This document shows, in pieces, positions 13,936 to 26,330 of a stretch of 64,000 bases of DNA. The translations under genes and the position numbers were made by a program. The notes beneath the pieces are model-generated. The model saw nothing but the letters and a program-made list of their open reading frames with translations. It searched no databases and was not told where the DNA came from. Origin of the DNA: Sapria himalayana (lineage: Eukaryota; Streptophyta; Magnoliopsida; Malpighiales; Rafflesiaceae); the NCBI GenBank assembly GCA_029783825.1, contig JAREIK010000500.1:2025001-2089000 (forward strand). The letters run 5' to 3'. Each line of letters begins with the position of its first letter. Position 1 is the stretch's first letter.

Positions 13936-14954
13936 CTGTAAATACATATTAACAATTATTTTTTATTATACATGCCAAAGGATAGAATACATTACATTTA
14001 GAGAGAAGCCACAGCCAAGATGAAAAAAAAAAATTTGTTACCACTACTTGTATTACTATCACTTGAAGAAAATTTCCACAGCGCAACCTGTAAGCACAGA
14101 TTTATGCCACAAGATATATGCAAGTCAAAGGACAGCATGTGCTATTTAAATATTACAGATAAAATGCTTATTTGGCCACTATTTCAAATCATAAAGATTA
14201 ATATTGACGATTGTTTGGCACAGATTAAGATTTAAGCTCTTCATGGATTTCAGAAAAGAGGAGATAGAACAGAGAAAAAACAATAACCACTATATATATA
14301 TGATTTGGGTAGCCCACACATCAGATGCTCCCAAACAATAAAAAAAATAAGCATAACTCAAACCAAGCTTCAATTATGATAAAATATATGATCAAAAAAG
14401 AAAAAATGCAAACAAAAATAATAAACTAAATAATTTGGATAAATTTATACACACACACACACACACACACGTAAACACGCAAACACACACACACACACGT
14501 GTGAGTGTGTGTGTTTGCTAGTTTACGTGTGTGTGTGTTTGCGTGCGTGTGTGTGTGCAAATGAGACAAAAATAGCTCTAATAGGAAAAAACTTCTGATA
14601 CATATGCTATCACTTGAGCTATTATAATTTATAAACAAAATCAAAAAAAATTCCTACAAACTTTTTCCTATAGTTATTAAAGTACTTCATTGTAACTTTT
14701 GTACTTTTCCTATTCAAAAATTTTTTGCATCCTATACCCTCCTTTGATAAACCTTAGAATACATATCCACAGGCTTGCAATGAACAAATTAAGCCCAAGG
14801 ATCTGAATTTCCATAAATAGGTGCAACTATGTAAGGAATATCTGTTACAGGTTTGCATGCAATTTTGATTTTCATTTATTGTCATCATTGTATTCTTGTT
14901 AAATATGAAAAAAATAACATTTTGTATTTAATTGTTATATTAATTGTGGAGGGC
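13936..14954. other. Intron sequence 5' of the 13.9-kb exon
   Basis: Apart from the AC/TG inverted repeat, this looks like low-copy intron sequence. Open frames at 14,020-14,235 (plus) and 14,426-14,644 (minus) show no family signal; the second is a translation of the AC/TG repeat. It is the likeliest place for the missing short WD40 exon, but no candidate fits the splice phase. Confidence 0.45.
14449..14559. repeat. AC/TG inverted microsatellite
   Basis: An (AC)n tract is followed by a (TG)n tract. Arms at 14,459-14,492 and 14,505-14,538 are complementary apart from a 2-bp mismatch, and carry GTAAAC/GTTTAC and GCAAAC/GTTTGC interruptions at mirrored positions. The loop is 12 bp. Such alternating purine-pyrimidine tracts are prone to Z-DNA and cruciform formation. 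Confidence 0.85.
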
Positions 14955-16664
14955 TAATTAAAGTTTTGGCCCTTAGTGAATTTTAGGAAGGGGAAGAAAT
15001 AGAGATGAGGAAGGAAAGTAAAAAACAAGAAAATATTTATTAATTAAAAAATCTGTTTTATGAAAATATAATAACAATTGCAAATATGGTTTGGGGCAAC
15101 TCACATATTGAGAATCATGTGCTTCCAAAAAATAAAAAGAAAGAAAAATAAATAATAAAAACAAAATCAAACATCAACAATATCCCTTCAAACTTATGTG
15201 TAAATGTTACAAACATCCAACTTAAAAAAGATGAAAATAACTTGTGCCACATGAGAACCTTCATGAATAAGTTTATAATCTGCTCGTTGATAGACAATTA
15301 GATGGTTGATAAACAATTAGATGTTACAAACATTCATCTACTCATGCAATACCAAATAATAAGTTATATGCAAAAATATTTGATTATTTTAGTAAAACAT
15401 TAACCTATGAATTAGTAAGTAAAACTCAATCAAGAAATAACTGATAAATTAGAACTCATAAATAACTGATATCATAATTCTATACTTTGCATATGCATTA
15501 AACCTAAAAATAATTATATGTCTATTCTTTTTAAAAAATAAGATTTTCTCTTAAAAATATACAAGAACGTGTGACATGCCTCCTCTTTATAATCATTAAA
15601 GCTTAACTAGAATCTGAATATGACTCTACATAGTTATGCTTCTAATCTCTAAATAAAATCTCTCATCCAGGAACTCACTTCACATACCTAAGAATCCTAA
15701 AAATAACATACATATTCAAATCTAATTATTATCAAATATTTAATTTTCTTTTGATTCTCTTATATTAAATAAAATCAATGGAACAACTCACACATATAGA
15801 CAAGTATATATTTTGATCAAGTAGTTAGTTAATATATTCACATCTTTTCATATCAAGATTAGATAAAATATTAAAAATATATTTTTTCTGAAAAAGAAAA
15901 ACATATCCCATGAGTATCCAATCCCAATACACAAGAAATACATAAAATCTCCCAACTTCTTTTTTTGAAACTCAGTCTATTGAAATATTTCAATTAAGAT
16001 ATATTCAAGTAATTATCTCTTGTAACAAGAATATCATCAACATATACTAACATCACATACTGACCACCTAACTCATGTTGAAAAAAAAAAAGAATAATTT
16101 TATCTGCATCTCATAAACCAGAAGATGGTAAGTGCAAAAGTAAATATGATAAATCACATCCTAGAAGACTAATTCGAATCATAATAAATCTTTCGTATTC
16201 AACACATAAACATGTCATATTAAAGCTCTTAGGAATAGTAAATTTTGATGATTATTAAATAAATATTTCTTCCTCAAAATCATTATAAATAAATGAATTC
16301 CTCACATCTAACTAATACACTGTTCACCTTTGAAATACAATAATATAAAATAACTTATAAATAATCATTTTAGCCTTGGGAAAAAAATATCATATTAATC
16401 ATCATCATAAATTTGTATAAATCCCTAAACTATTAATCTATTATTGAACCAATCAACAACTCATTCAAGTAGCATCTTCACCTTGTACACCCATTTAAAT
16501 CTTACTAATATCTTACTTAAAAATTTTGGAACTTGATCATAAAAATAATTGAAAATTATTGCATTTAATTCATCCAATATAACATGTTATCATCTTGAAT
16601 GATTAAATATAACATGTTATCATCTTGAGATCTGATGGTAATCAAGAAAAAATAAGAAACTAAA
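14955..16664 (-). mobile_element. Ty1/copia remnant M3 (minus), best-preserved RT active site
   Basis: The best-preserved active site of the minus-strand copia family. The minus strand at 16,018-16,080 reads MLVYVDDILVTRDNYL, with YVDD encoded at 16,033-16,044. RNase H sequence lies at about 15,460-15,720. The 3' end near 14,955-15,290 has an LTR-like segment (TTTTGGCCCTTAGTGAATTTT) that recurs at 28,690 and 49,640. The RT start lies near 16,560. The element is interrupted at 16,665 by the Tigger-type transposon and resumes at 18,560. A local duplication (ATATAACATGTTATCATCTTGA, two copies) lies at about 16,580-16,632. Confidence 0.7.
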
Positions 16665-16666
16665 TA

Positions 16667-18557
16667 CAGTAACCTTCCGCTTAAGTACGCACCCATTTAA
16701 GTACGTATCCCAATTAAGTATGCATTTATGCCAAAAATTTTAAAGTTTAATATTTGTCAATAGAATATGTCATAAATCATCATCTAACACATGTTTTAAT
16801 TTTTTTGCATCTGGCTTTGAGGACAACAGTCTTGATTTTGCTCTGGAACTGCTCAAAATATTTTTTAAGATCATCGAATGCTTCTTCGGTGTCTGCCTGA
16901 ACGTCAAAACAGAGCAACTGATCTTCAATATTGATAATCCGCTTATACAGAGCCTTGAATCCCTGAAATTGAACTATATCCTCTGAACCAACATTCGGCT
17001 CTTGCTGATTAACATCGTTATCTTCATTAACTGCTTATTCCACAATCTTCATTGATTCCATCACCTCTTCGACGTCTTCCAGCACTGCCGAGGCATATTC
17101 TGCATTGTTCTCATCATCAATATGAACAAATTTTTTTAATTATTATTGATTGATCAAAATATTTGAGGATCCGATGACTCTTGCTAACTGAGTGGCTACG
17201 TAATCATCTTCCTTTTTAGCTTCTAGTTCTATTTCCAGGTTTGTTAGCTCTGCCTTAATGAAAGCATTTTTAATAGAGTTGGACGAGACAAAACCCTAGA
17301 CTTCTTTGACATAGCATGAGGCATCGAGCAGGTGTGCTGGATTTCCATAAAAAACTCCTATTGTACCTCATCGTAATCATTTGCCAAGATCCCATTTTGG
17401 CTGCATTGACTCCTCTTCAAGCTCGTAAAAGTCAAGGACATCCTTGAGATATAGATACTTGTTGTGTTTCTTGAGAGCTGCGATGATTCCCATATTATAT
17501 GGTTGTTTCCAACTGGTACAATTCGGAAAAAAGAAAATGACAAAGATATTATCATGTTCGAAGGCATCAAAGTGTCCTGGCGCATTATCCACAACAAATG
17601 AACAGGGCGACCGATTCATTTTCTGACTTCCAGAACAAAGACCTTACTGAACCATTTCCAGCTTTTGCTTGAAATGTGTTTAATACACATTTCAACGTCC
17701 ATCCATAAGGAACTAGATACTAGCAGTCTTTAATACACGCTGGCTCTTTCGGCTTTCCAATCAATACACACAGAATTTTATGTGTTTCAGATGCGTTGGC
17801 ACAAACTATTAGAGAAGCACGACCTTTGGCTTTCTTCTTGTCTCTAGTGCTTGAAATGTCCTCGTTCGGCATCAGAAGGGTATATTTGCAAACAGAAAAA
17901 CAAGCTAGTATTGTCCATGTTGTAGACATTCTCAGGGTTATATTGAGCAATGATAAAGTATAACTCTTCTAAAGCTGATAGCAATTCCAGATCGCTTTTG
18001 TCAACCTCAGCTCCTTCATGGAGAAGCATTTTCTATAAACCTCGACGTGCACTGGAATGACTAAGCCATTGTCATGATACCTTGAAATCTAATTTTGAGA
18101 TGGATAAAGTTGAAGCAATGCTTTTTACTTTGGCAATGACGAGAGATGGCGGAACAGAGAGCATGGCACGATGCATGTTGTCAATCCAGATGTACAACAT
18201 ATCTTCAAGTTCGATAAATCTTCTGACTGAAGCACGAAAAATTTTCTCTTTGATTTCTTCAAAGAGCAAAGCTGATCGCTCTAGAATCAACTCTCGTTTC
18301 TCCCATATTTTTTGGATTTAGCATTCGCTAACGTCATACTCATGCGGTAGTAAGCGTTTGGTTGGAGGGTTCATCTTACTGAGTTTTGAAATGATATCGC
18401 AGCATTGAGACTCATTCAAACGTTTATCATTAAGTTTCTTCGACATTGCAATGATAAGCAAGTGATTTGGGAGTGAAGAGTCTAAAATACGTACCTACCG
18501 GTAAAGTACGCACTAACATCTAAGGTTCAAGTTGCGTATTTAAGTGGAAGACTACTG
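16667..18557 (-). mobile_element. Tigger/pogo-type (Tc1-mariner superfamily) DNA transposon
   Basis: A complete 1,891-bp element is flanked by TA on both sides (16,665-16,666 and 18,558-18,559). The ends are inverted repeats: CAGTAACCTTCCGCTTAAG... on the left and, read inward from the right, CAGTAGTCTTCCACTTAAA..., with about 22 of 27 positions equal. Both continue into TACGCA. The CAGT start and TA duplication are typical of pogo/Tigger elements. Subterminal copies of TTAAGTACG lie inside both ends. It carries a broken transposase on the minus strand and was inserted into copia M3. Confidence 0.88.
16790..18446 (-). pseudogene. Tigger/pogo-like DDE transposase pseudogene
   Basis: Minus-strand reading from ATG at 18,446 gives an N-terminal helix-turn-helix of the CENP-B/psq type (MSKKLNDKRLNESQCCDIIS...), a stop within SEC*IQKIWEKRE, then a CENP-B-type second HTH (FIELEDMLYIWIDNMHRAML...). 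The catalytic domain shows NVYNMDNTSLFF (first Asp), a frameshift near 17,880, YTLLMPNEDISSTR, VVDNAPGH (second Asp) at about 17,590, and FFPNCTSWKQPYNMGIIAALKKH. The third catalytic Asp, expected in QP.D.G, is Asn here; spacing from the second is 30 residues (DD30D type). An acidic C-terminal tail follows down to about 16,790. At least three in-frame stops lie upstream of the frameshift, so it is dead. Confidence 0.85.
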
Positions 18558-18559
18558 TA

Positions 18560-18960
18560 TATAATACAAAAATAAAAATAAAAAATACTAGAAATAGATG
18601 TTGAATATAAGATATCCTTAAAGGTGTTAAGTAAGTCGAGCGACTAGAGCCCAGCCTAGAGGCACAGCACAAAAATATCATGTCTTGCACGGGATGACAG
18701 GATCTGAAGCCATGTCAAGAACTACCTCATGAGGACCCATGGCATGCTCATGTTGTGCTAGGTCCATGAGGGATGGCCTCTGTACCATCCCTATCACAGC
18801 CTGATACATTTGGCATGAATGATGCAAACAATCATGAAGAGTGTCTATCACACGCCTACCATGTTGGCATGTTAAAAAAGGAACATGGGAATGCACATGT
18901 ACCTTTTAATATTGCTTTTAAAATAGAATGCATGCTTATCATGCAGCCCACTTAAATTTG
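18560..18960. repeat. End of copia M3, then CpG-decayed hAT-type terminal sequence
   Basis: About 18,560-18,620 continues copia M3. From about 18,625 the sequence becomes rich in GGCATG, CATGCTCATGTTGTGCTAGG and GCACAGCAC-like words. These look like hAT-B terminal repeats (GGCACGG) after C-to-T decay at CpG. Similar words occur at 23,760-23,920. The open frames on both strands are artefacts of this composition. Confidence 0.45.
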
Positions 18961-18969
18961 CACCTCATT

Positions 18970-21893
18970 GGTTATCAACACATGCTTTCCAACAAGCTTG
19001 TCGATAGTAATTATTGTTACTCCAAGGGTTGCTAGTTTATCTACTTAGGATGATTAATTATAATCAAATAAAAAAAGTGTAAGTTATATTGTCTCACATT
19101 CAATTAGGTCATTCAAATTTTATTTACATTCAAAAAAATTTTTCTTCTTTATTTATCAATAAAAAGTCTAGTTCTTTTTAATGTGAAGTATGTCAATTGT
19201 CAAAATATTCTCGTACCTCTTATCCAATATATTCATATGAATCATCTCAAACTTTCTCTCTTATTCACAGTGATATATGGGGATCCTAACGGATAAAAAA
19301 TATTAATGATGTCTAATGATTTGTCTTGTTTGTAAATGATCACATTCATCTGACATGGTTATATCTCGTGAAAAAAAAAATCAAACTGAAAACCTTATTT
19401 CAAAAATTTTACACCATGATTCAGACTTAATTTCAAATCAAAATTCAAGTATTACATACTAATAATAACATAGAATTTTTTGAATATTCCCCGAGAAACT
19501 ATTTATCAACATAGGAAATCATTCATTACAGCTCTAGTGTTGATACACCTCAGCAAAATAAAATAGTTGAGCACAACACAGGCATATCCTTGAGGTAGCT
19601 CGTTCCTTGATGTTTACAACCCATGTCCCTCACCATTTTTGGAAAGAAGCTGTCCTTGGAACCACTTATCTCATCAATCGGATGTCTTCTCAAGTCCTCC
19701 AGTCCAAAATCCCTCACCAGATACTCCTCACTTAATTTTCACACACTAGAGTCATGTCTACCATTCTATTTAAAATATTTGAGTGTTCTGCATTTGTTTA
19801 CAATCACTAGCAGCACTGGTAGAAATTAGAACCTAAAATACTTAAATGGATTTTCTTGAGATTCTCAGCTTCTCAGAAGAGATACAAATATTATTGTTCA
19901 TCCACATGTCAATTAAACACATCCATTAGTGTCACATTTTTGAAAATTAATCATTTTATCCCAAATTTGATATTCAGAGAGAGAAAAATATATCTCAGAA
20001 ATATCAGGCTTGGAAAGTTACACCTCTCACTCTTCTATGTAACAAGTTAGCATGTCGAAACCCTACTCGGTCTAATAATCTCTTTGAGGAATATACACGG
20101 TTGCAACCAGAATTTAGTGAGTTACGTGTCTATACAATGAGAAGCAAATCATAGTCTGATGATTTCCAACAACCACCTGTGCAGAACCAAGCTCTCGATC
20201 TGACAAACGAATCTACACAAACACAAGGTAATTCTTATCCTCCACATGCTTTAGTTAATACATTATTCTTTAGGAACCTGATGACAGACCTATTACTTTA
20301 AGAAATAGAAATAGAACATATATTTAGTATTTAATCTAGGAGTTCATTACATATGATAATCTATTCCTTAATCATCGTGCCTTTGTTAGCTCCTTGGATA
20401 AAATTTAGATACCTAGACCTATTCAAGAAGCTCTCAAGTTCTAGAACAAAAAAAAAACAGTCAAAGAAGAATCAAAGACACTGGAAAAAAATAAAACCTG
20501 AGAATAAACTAAATTGCCAAGTAGAAAAAAAATAGTAAGCTACAAATAAATTTTTACTATAAAGTATAACTTTGATGGCAGCATTAACAGGTACAAGGTT
20601 CATCTAATGGCAAAAAAATTCACTAAATCCTATGACATTGACTATTAGGAGACATTTATCTCAGTTTCAAAGCTCAATATAGTAAGAATCATTCACACTA
20701 GCTGCTAATCTAGATTGGCCATCATATCAATCAGATGTAAAGAATACTTTTCAAAATAGAAAACTCGATGAAGAATTGTAATTGGAGATTCCACCAGGCC
20801 TAAACATACTGGAAACACCTGATTCAGTGTTGAAGTTGAAAAAATCCTTGTATGGCCTTGAGCAGTCACGCAAGACATGATTTGACAAATTCACCAAGAC
20901 AATTAAAAGGTATGGCTATACTCAGTGTCAGACAGATCATATAATATTTATTAAACATCTTAAGAGAGGACGGAGGGTCATCCTCATAGTCTATGTTGAT
21001 GACATCATCCTCGAAGAAGATCGCTAGGAGGAACTTTAAAAATTAAAATAATTTTTGGCTAAGGAATTCGAAATCAACGACTTGGGAAACATTAAATACT
21101 TCCTAAGCATTGAGATTGCTTGTTCAAAATTAGAATATCAATCTACCAAAGAAAGTATGCGCTAGATCTTCTAAAAAAAACTGATATGACTAGATGCAAG
21201 CCAGTTAAAACTCTCATGAATACCACAATCAAATTCAGTATGTAATCTAATGGAGCTCCAGTAGATAAAGATAGATATCAAATATTAGTCAGTAAACACA
21301 CTACCTCTCGCACAACAAACCCAGCATTAGTTTCACTATCAGCATAGTTAGCCAGTTCATGAATAACATATGCTTAAGAACACATGCAAGCGATATACTG
21401 GATTTTGAGGTACCTGAAGATTTTCACCGATGCTAATAGGACAGGCTCACCTGTTGACCAACGATCAATCTCTAAGTATTGCTCATTCTTGTGGAAGAAT
21501 TTGGTTACTTAGATGAGTAAAAAGTATCCCGTAGTAGCAAAAAACTCAGCTGAAACTGAGTTTAGAACTTTAGCCTTGAGAATTTATAAAGGTATGTGAC
21601 TGGACAGAATTTATCATGAACTAAAGGTCCATGTTGGCAGATCTATGCATGTCTTATGTGATAATAAATCTGGGATTAGCATAGCAAAGAATTTGTATCA
21701 TAATGATATAACCAAACATGTAAAGAAAGATCGATATTTCATTAAGGAACAGATCGATAAAAAAATTGTGAATCTATCTTACATTCCTACAACCCAACAG
21801 ACAGTAGATATCCTCATCAAAGCCTTGACTAGAAAAAAATTTGATCAATTAGTATCCAAGATAGTGTTGCTTAACATCTACAACCAAGCTTGA
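18970..21893 (+). pseudogene. Ty1/copia pol pseudogene: integrase, RT, RNase H
   Basis: The pieces lie in the expected copia order. About 19,080-19,285 is the GAG-pre-integrase/zinc region (FINKKSSSFQCEVCQL-like, then SLIHSDIWG). About 19,380-19,570 is the integrase core, ending SVDTPQQN. About 19,620-20,050 is the integrase C-terminal part. About 20,600-20,830 is the RT start (SYDIDY.ETF, WPSYQSDVKN.F, LEIPPGLN). About 20,835-21,000 reads LKKSLYGLEQSRK and VILIVYVDDIILEED, with the YVDD intact. About 21,050-21,130 reads EFEINDLGNIKYFLSIEIA. About 21,645-21,893 is RNase H in one open frame (HVLCDNKSGISIA...TKHVKKDRYFIKEQI). The 5' end is missing and several stops and shifts are present. Confidence 0.85.
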
Positions 21894-21900
21894 GTAGGAG

Positions 21901-22040
21901 TGTAGAATATTATGTGATTAATAGCTATAAACAGCTATTTAAAGGCTATAAACATGTATGATTTTTTTTATAAATAAGTATCATTGCTACCTATGTAATA
22001 TAACTTGAAGTGACATTATTTCTTTTCTATATTTTCTACA
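21901..22040 (+). repeat. 3' LTR of the copia element (about 140 bp)
   Basis: It begins TGTAGAATAT right after the RNase H stop and a purine run (TGAGTAGGAG, 21,891-21,900), and ends TATTTTCTACA. TGTAGA...TCTACA is the inverted terminal hexamer expected of an LTR. A TATA-like TATAAATAAG lies inside. No matching 5' LTR was found, so the element is 5'-truncated. The short LTR fits the Ale/Retrofit-type copia group, by inference. Confidence 0.65.
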
Positions 22041-22059
22041 TTAACAAATTAGACAAAAT

Positions 22060-23930
22060 AAAAATTCTATTTTTAAAAGTTTCTTAAATTTTTTTATGAT
22101 ATGAATAATAAGTGTCCGTTTGTATATACACTAAGCACAAATATTGCATTTACATAGATATGCAATTTTATAATTTCTTTAATAAACATTAAAAAACCTA
22201 TATTTTTATGTCATGACTGTTGAGATGAAAATAAAATATTTAAAATATTAGTTCTCCATCATATCTTCTTATTTCTTGACTACATGTATGAATTATATGG
22301 TTAAGATCGAAATAATGAAAATCAATATAAAATATATATCCACTTACATAAATAATTTATAAGAATTAGAAGATAAGATTTATAAATAATTAAATAATCT
22401 ATTTAAATATAAAGAATATAAATATTATATTTTGGTGAGCCTCCATGTACGAAGCACAATATTGTATTCAAAGATGATAACTTTTTAATTTAGTTAATTA
22501 TAATAAATAATTAGGAGATCTATCAAATATGAGTGAGATATTAAACTACTTAGATATTGATTACAATTTTATTTTATACCAAAATAACATAAAAATTTTA
22601 GATATTTTAAGTTAATAAAAATTATATGAATTCAATTTTCACATGCTATCAAAAATAATATGTGATTTATTGATATCTATGATGTCTAGCTAAGAAGCAC
22701 GGACACGGACACGGGGATACGATACGGCAGAATACGGGGATACAGAAAATTTTAAAAAACTAGGATACGGATACAGCTAGGATACGGCATAATAAAAAAA
22801 TAAAACTAAAAATAAAAATTATTAATTATAAATATTAGGTATTTTATAAAATTTATTAAATTAAATTAAATTAAAATATTATATTATATATAATAAATAT
22901 ATATTATTTATTTTATAAAATAAAAATATTTTATTTTATAATATAATATTTATATTTATTTTATTTTATAAAATAATATTTTATAATTATATTATATAAA
23001 ATATATATTTTTTTATTTTATTTTATAAAAATATTTTATTTTATGCCCCTGCATCTCCCCTTTAGCATGCCCGCCCGCCCCTGCCTCTCCCCTCAATCAC
23101 GCCCGCCCGCCACTCTCCTCTCAATCACACCCGCCCCCGCCCCTTTCTCTCCCCTCAAATCGTGCCCGCTCCTGCCTCTCCCTCAAATCGTGCCCGCCCC
23201 CTGCCAGTGGCCAACGCTGGCCACCGACGTTGTCGGTGCCCCCTGTCGGGCACTACAAACGTGGATACGGCGCCGACGCAACCATCCGATACGCCACGTG
23301 GCGTATCGGATACGGATTGTGCAATGATATGCCACGTTGCGTATCGAACATGTATCCGTGCCGTATCCGTGTCGTGTTCACGTGTCCAAGTTTCTGACAC
23401 GTGGACAAGGCTGTATGGAGTCGTGTCCGTGCTTCCTTGATGTCTAGTATAGTAGCATAATTTACTTTTTTTGAGACTATAAATGTGAATTCAGATAGGA
23501 GAATAATACTATGATCAAAATATCATTGAAGCTATATCATGATTATATGAGTACAAAGATTCACAGATTTATCTTCAAGATAAAATAAAAAATCTACAAA
23601 TTTATGATAACATACACAAATATAATGATATTCATACTGAGACTATACGTTATGAAGATATAAACCAGACATTATAATTAAAATATAGTGACATTTAAAG
23701 GTATCAAGTGGATTAGGTAACCTGGACACAACAAAAAGCATGACCAAATTTAGACATGTAAGGCTATGCATGGCACGATCCAAAATTTATGCATGAACCA
23801 TTATCATGTCAGCCCATGACATGGCTCGTGTTGTGCTAGATTCCAAATGTACCTTGTGTCATGTCAAGCAATGCCCACATGCCTAGCATGCCATCACAAC
23901 CCATGGCATGATTTTATTTTAAATAAGCAA
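22060..23930 (+). pseudogene. hAT-B-like transposase, C-terminal part, split by a nested element
   Basis: Translated in fragments, the plus strand matches the C-terminal half of the hAT-B transposase at 54.2-56.3 kb. About 22,070-22,260 aligns to the FYDTTNMCSSVYTPTTCIAL and METKYLKYW blocks. About 23,460-23,620 aligns to the dimerisation block around VNVISDRRSRL (here VNSDRRI). Between them sits the insertion at 22,690-23,438. The 23,745-23,930 part is a CpG-decayed terminal repeat. It is extremely degraded and recognised only through the better copies. Confidence 0.5.
22690..23438. mobile_element. Non-autonomous inverted-repeat element with GCACGGACACGG ends
   Basis: A 749-bp element has a 9-bp flanking duplication GATGTCTAG (22,681-22,689 and 23,439-23,447). 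Its ends share GAAGCACGGACACG in inverted orientation. The interior has an AT-only block (22,800-23,040), a C-rich block (23,045-23,215) and a 28-bp perfect palindrome at 23,284-23,311 centred on CACGTG. There is no transposase. It is related to the element at 59,659-60,499. A 9-bp duplication would suit a MULE and an 8-bp one a hAT element; the class is unresolved. Open frames over it are compositional. Confidence 0.75.
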
Positions 23931-24479
23931 CCATTTTTTAATGTTTGCTTATTAATTTCTATCTTATCTGGATGGAAAGCAATAACCCATAAAATAATAT
24001 TTGTCATAGTTTTGTTAGATATAATAAAAAAAAATATTTTCATTAAAATTTTGAATTGTTGAATTGCATTCTATATCTCTTTTGCATAAATCCATCGTCT
24101 GTGAGATTTCAACGCTAAAAAATATTTAAAAAATAAAAAATATTTGTTAATAAATTTTTGTTTATAAATACCGTGTTGATATATATATTTTTCACGATTA
24201 ATTAGTAAAATTTTCTCATTTACTCTCCTCGCTTTGAAAATAATGTTGTATTCTCTCCTCTCTTTTATTTGCTTAATTTTTTTTAGCACTTTGAAATAAC
24301 CAAATTACCAAAATATCTGATACATACATAAAGTTAAGGTACACATTATAATTACGTCGTGCTTAAATTAATAAGTTTATTCATTAATTTTTATATTAAT
24401 AAATAATTTAAAAAATAAAAAAAATTAAAAATTACTTCTCTCCTCTTAATCTCTCATATATAAAAAAATAATTTGTAAC

Positions 24480-26330
24480 TTTAATAAAAATAAATTAGAT
24501 TTAGATATAGATAACAACAACCTAATCAAAATGCATGAAACTGAAACTGAGTTCTCTCCCAATGTCATGGTCTATATTTATTTGCCTAAAAAATCTAAAA
24601 AATATGAATTTCAATAATTTGAATGTATTTTACAATAATTAAAAATAAAAATACTAGATATATCAAAGAAGATTTGGCACAATGTATATATTATAAAAAA
24701 ACATATATATGTCGTAGTACTTATGATACTAGTAATCTTAAGAGACATATCGATCAATACACCAAAAAATATAGTGCACTGGTTCTCAGGCAAATCCAAC
24801 TTAGTGATGAAGATTTTAAAATTAAATTTAATTCAAATTTATTTATCCTTTCACTTAACAAAATGAGTTTAGAAGAAAATTTACAATAAAATTGATTACT
24901 AGTACGAGTTTTCTGATTATATTTGTGAATGATCCTAGAATATTTAATATAATACAAACATACTTATAATTTATTATCATAGAATTCTTACATCCGTCAT
25001 TAGGAATAGTATAATAGAATATTTTAAATTAAAAAAATAATTAATAATTAATAAAATTTAAAAATATAATTAAATGATATTCATAACATCTAATATATGA
25101 ACTAATCATAATAATATTTCATTTGCATACCTCATCATAAACTATGATAATATGACTATTTTAAGTGAAACTTAATAAAAAAAATTAGAATTTCCTAAGA
25201 TCTTTTATTCTCATTATAGCCTTGTAATATATGAGTGTCTGATAAAAATCTTTAAAGAATATAATAATTAAAATAAAATTTTTAGTATCACATTCAATAA
25301 TACTTCAAATAACAGTATCACCATAAACATATTTATCATAACTATTAGCAATGAGCATTTGCTTTTCATGTTAGATATTTATCACGCAATTAACCTAACA
25401 AGACAAGCATTAATAAAAATTATTTTTTTATATTAGAAAATATAAGAAATTTATTAAATATATATTAAGACATATAGCAAACAATAAGAGTTCTACCCTC
25501 TATATTTATAATTTATCCGATGACCTAAAAAAAAATTCAAAGAGATATCAAACATAGTTAAAATTATATATACCTGATATTAAGAGTCATGTATTAATTA
25601 CTAATAAGTGATATTCAACTATTTCAATAGTAAAAACAACAAACTTATTATTTATGATTCAAAATAAAAAACAAAAATTTTATTTTTAAAATTCTTAAAG
25701 TTTTTTTATTAAACAATGAACAAGTGTTCATTTGTATATACACCTACAACTTACATTACACTTAGGTACAAATACAACATTAGTATAGATGACATTAATT
25801 TTATTATCATAGTTATTGCGATAAAAACTAAGTATTTAAAATATTAGTTTGTCATTCAGTTAGTTAGAAGGTAAATAATGAGGTAATTCATCGAATAAAA
25901 GTAAGTTGTCCCGGCAATTAGATATTGATTAATATTTTATTATATCATATGATGATAATAAGAATTTTAATAAATTGAATGGATAAAAATTATAAGAATC
26001 CATAGATATCATGCTATCTTATATGGCAAGTGATATATTAACTTGTATAATTTTTAGCAAAGCATTAAAGACAATTTTTTGTGAGACAACGAATATTATT
26101 TCTAATAAAAAATCCAAACTATGATCAAATATTATAGAAACACCTTTATACTTATAAGATTAAGAAGATTTAATGATTAATATTCAAGATAAATTAAAAT
26201 AGCTATTAGTGAATAATAACTCATGCAATGACAACGAAAATAGAGGTTATCACTAGAGCTAGCTTCAGAATCAAATATAACAATCATACTACAAATACAG
26301 ACTGGTCACCGATATTAAAAGACTAGTATG
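24480..26330 (+). pseudogene. hAT-B-like transposase pseudogene
   Basis: An open stretch at 24,623-24,889 contains a BED-type zinc finger, CIYYKKTYICRSTYDTSNLK then RHIDQYTKKY, in which one finger Cys has become Tyr. It aligns with CKYCMRLL...HLKRHAEICTKKY of the copy at 55.6-56.1 kb. Downstream fragments match that copy in order: FHVRY... at about 25,355, DIKHS-stop-NYIYLIL at about 25,544-25,580, YTPTTYITL at about 25,735, IKTKYLKY at about 25,825, and NIISNKKSKL in the dimerisation block at about 26,090. Stops are very frequent. The ends are not cleanly identified. Confidence 0.6.

Noticed and set aside
13706..14235. Two plus-strand open frames of 105 and 71 residues
   Set aside because: They are antisense to the WD40 exon and the TRIM-like LTR, with no family signal of their own.
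14426..14644. Minus-strand open frame with a hydrophobic Cys/Val/Tyr run
   Set aside because: It is the translation of the AC/TG microsatellite.
14800..14840. Possible missing WD40 microexon on the minus strand (YLWKF near GTTGCACCTATTTATGG)
   Set aside because: No frame gives the expected reading with a valid acceptor and the required phase 0 start; a stop appears in the best-placed frame.
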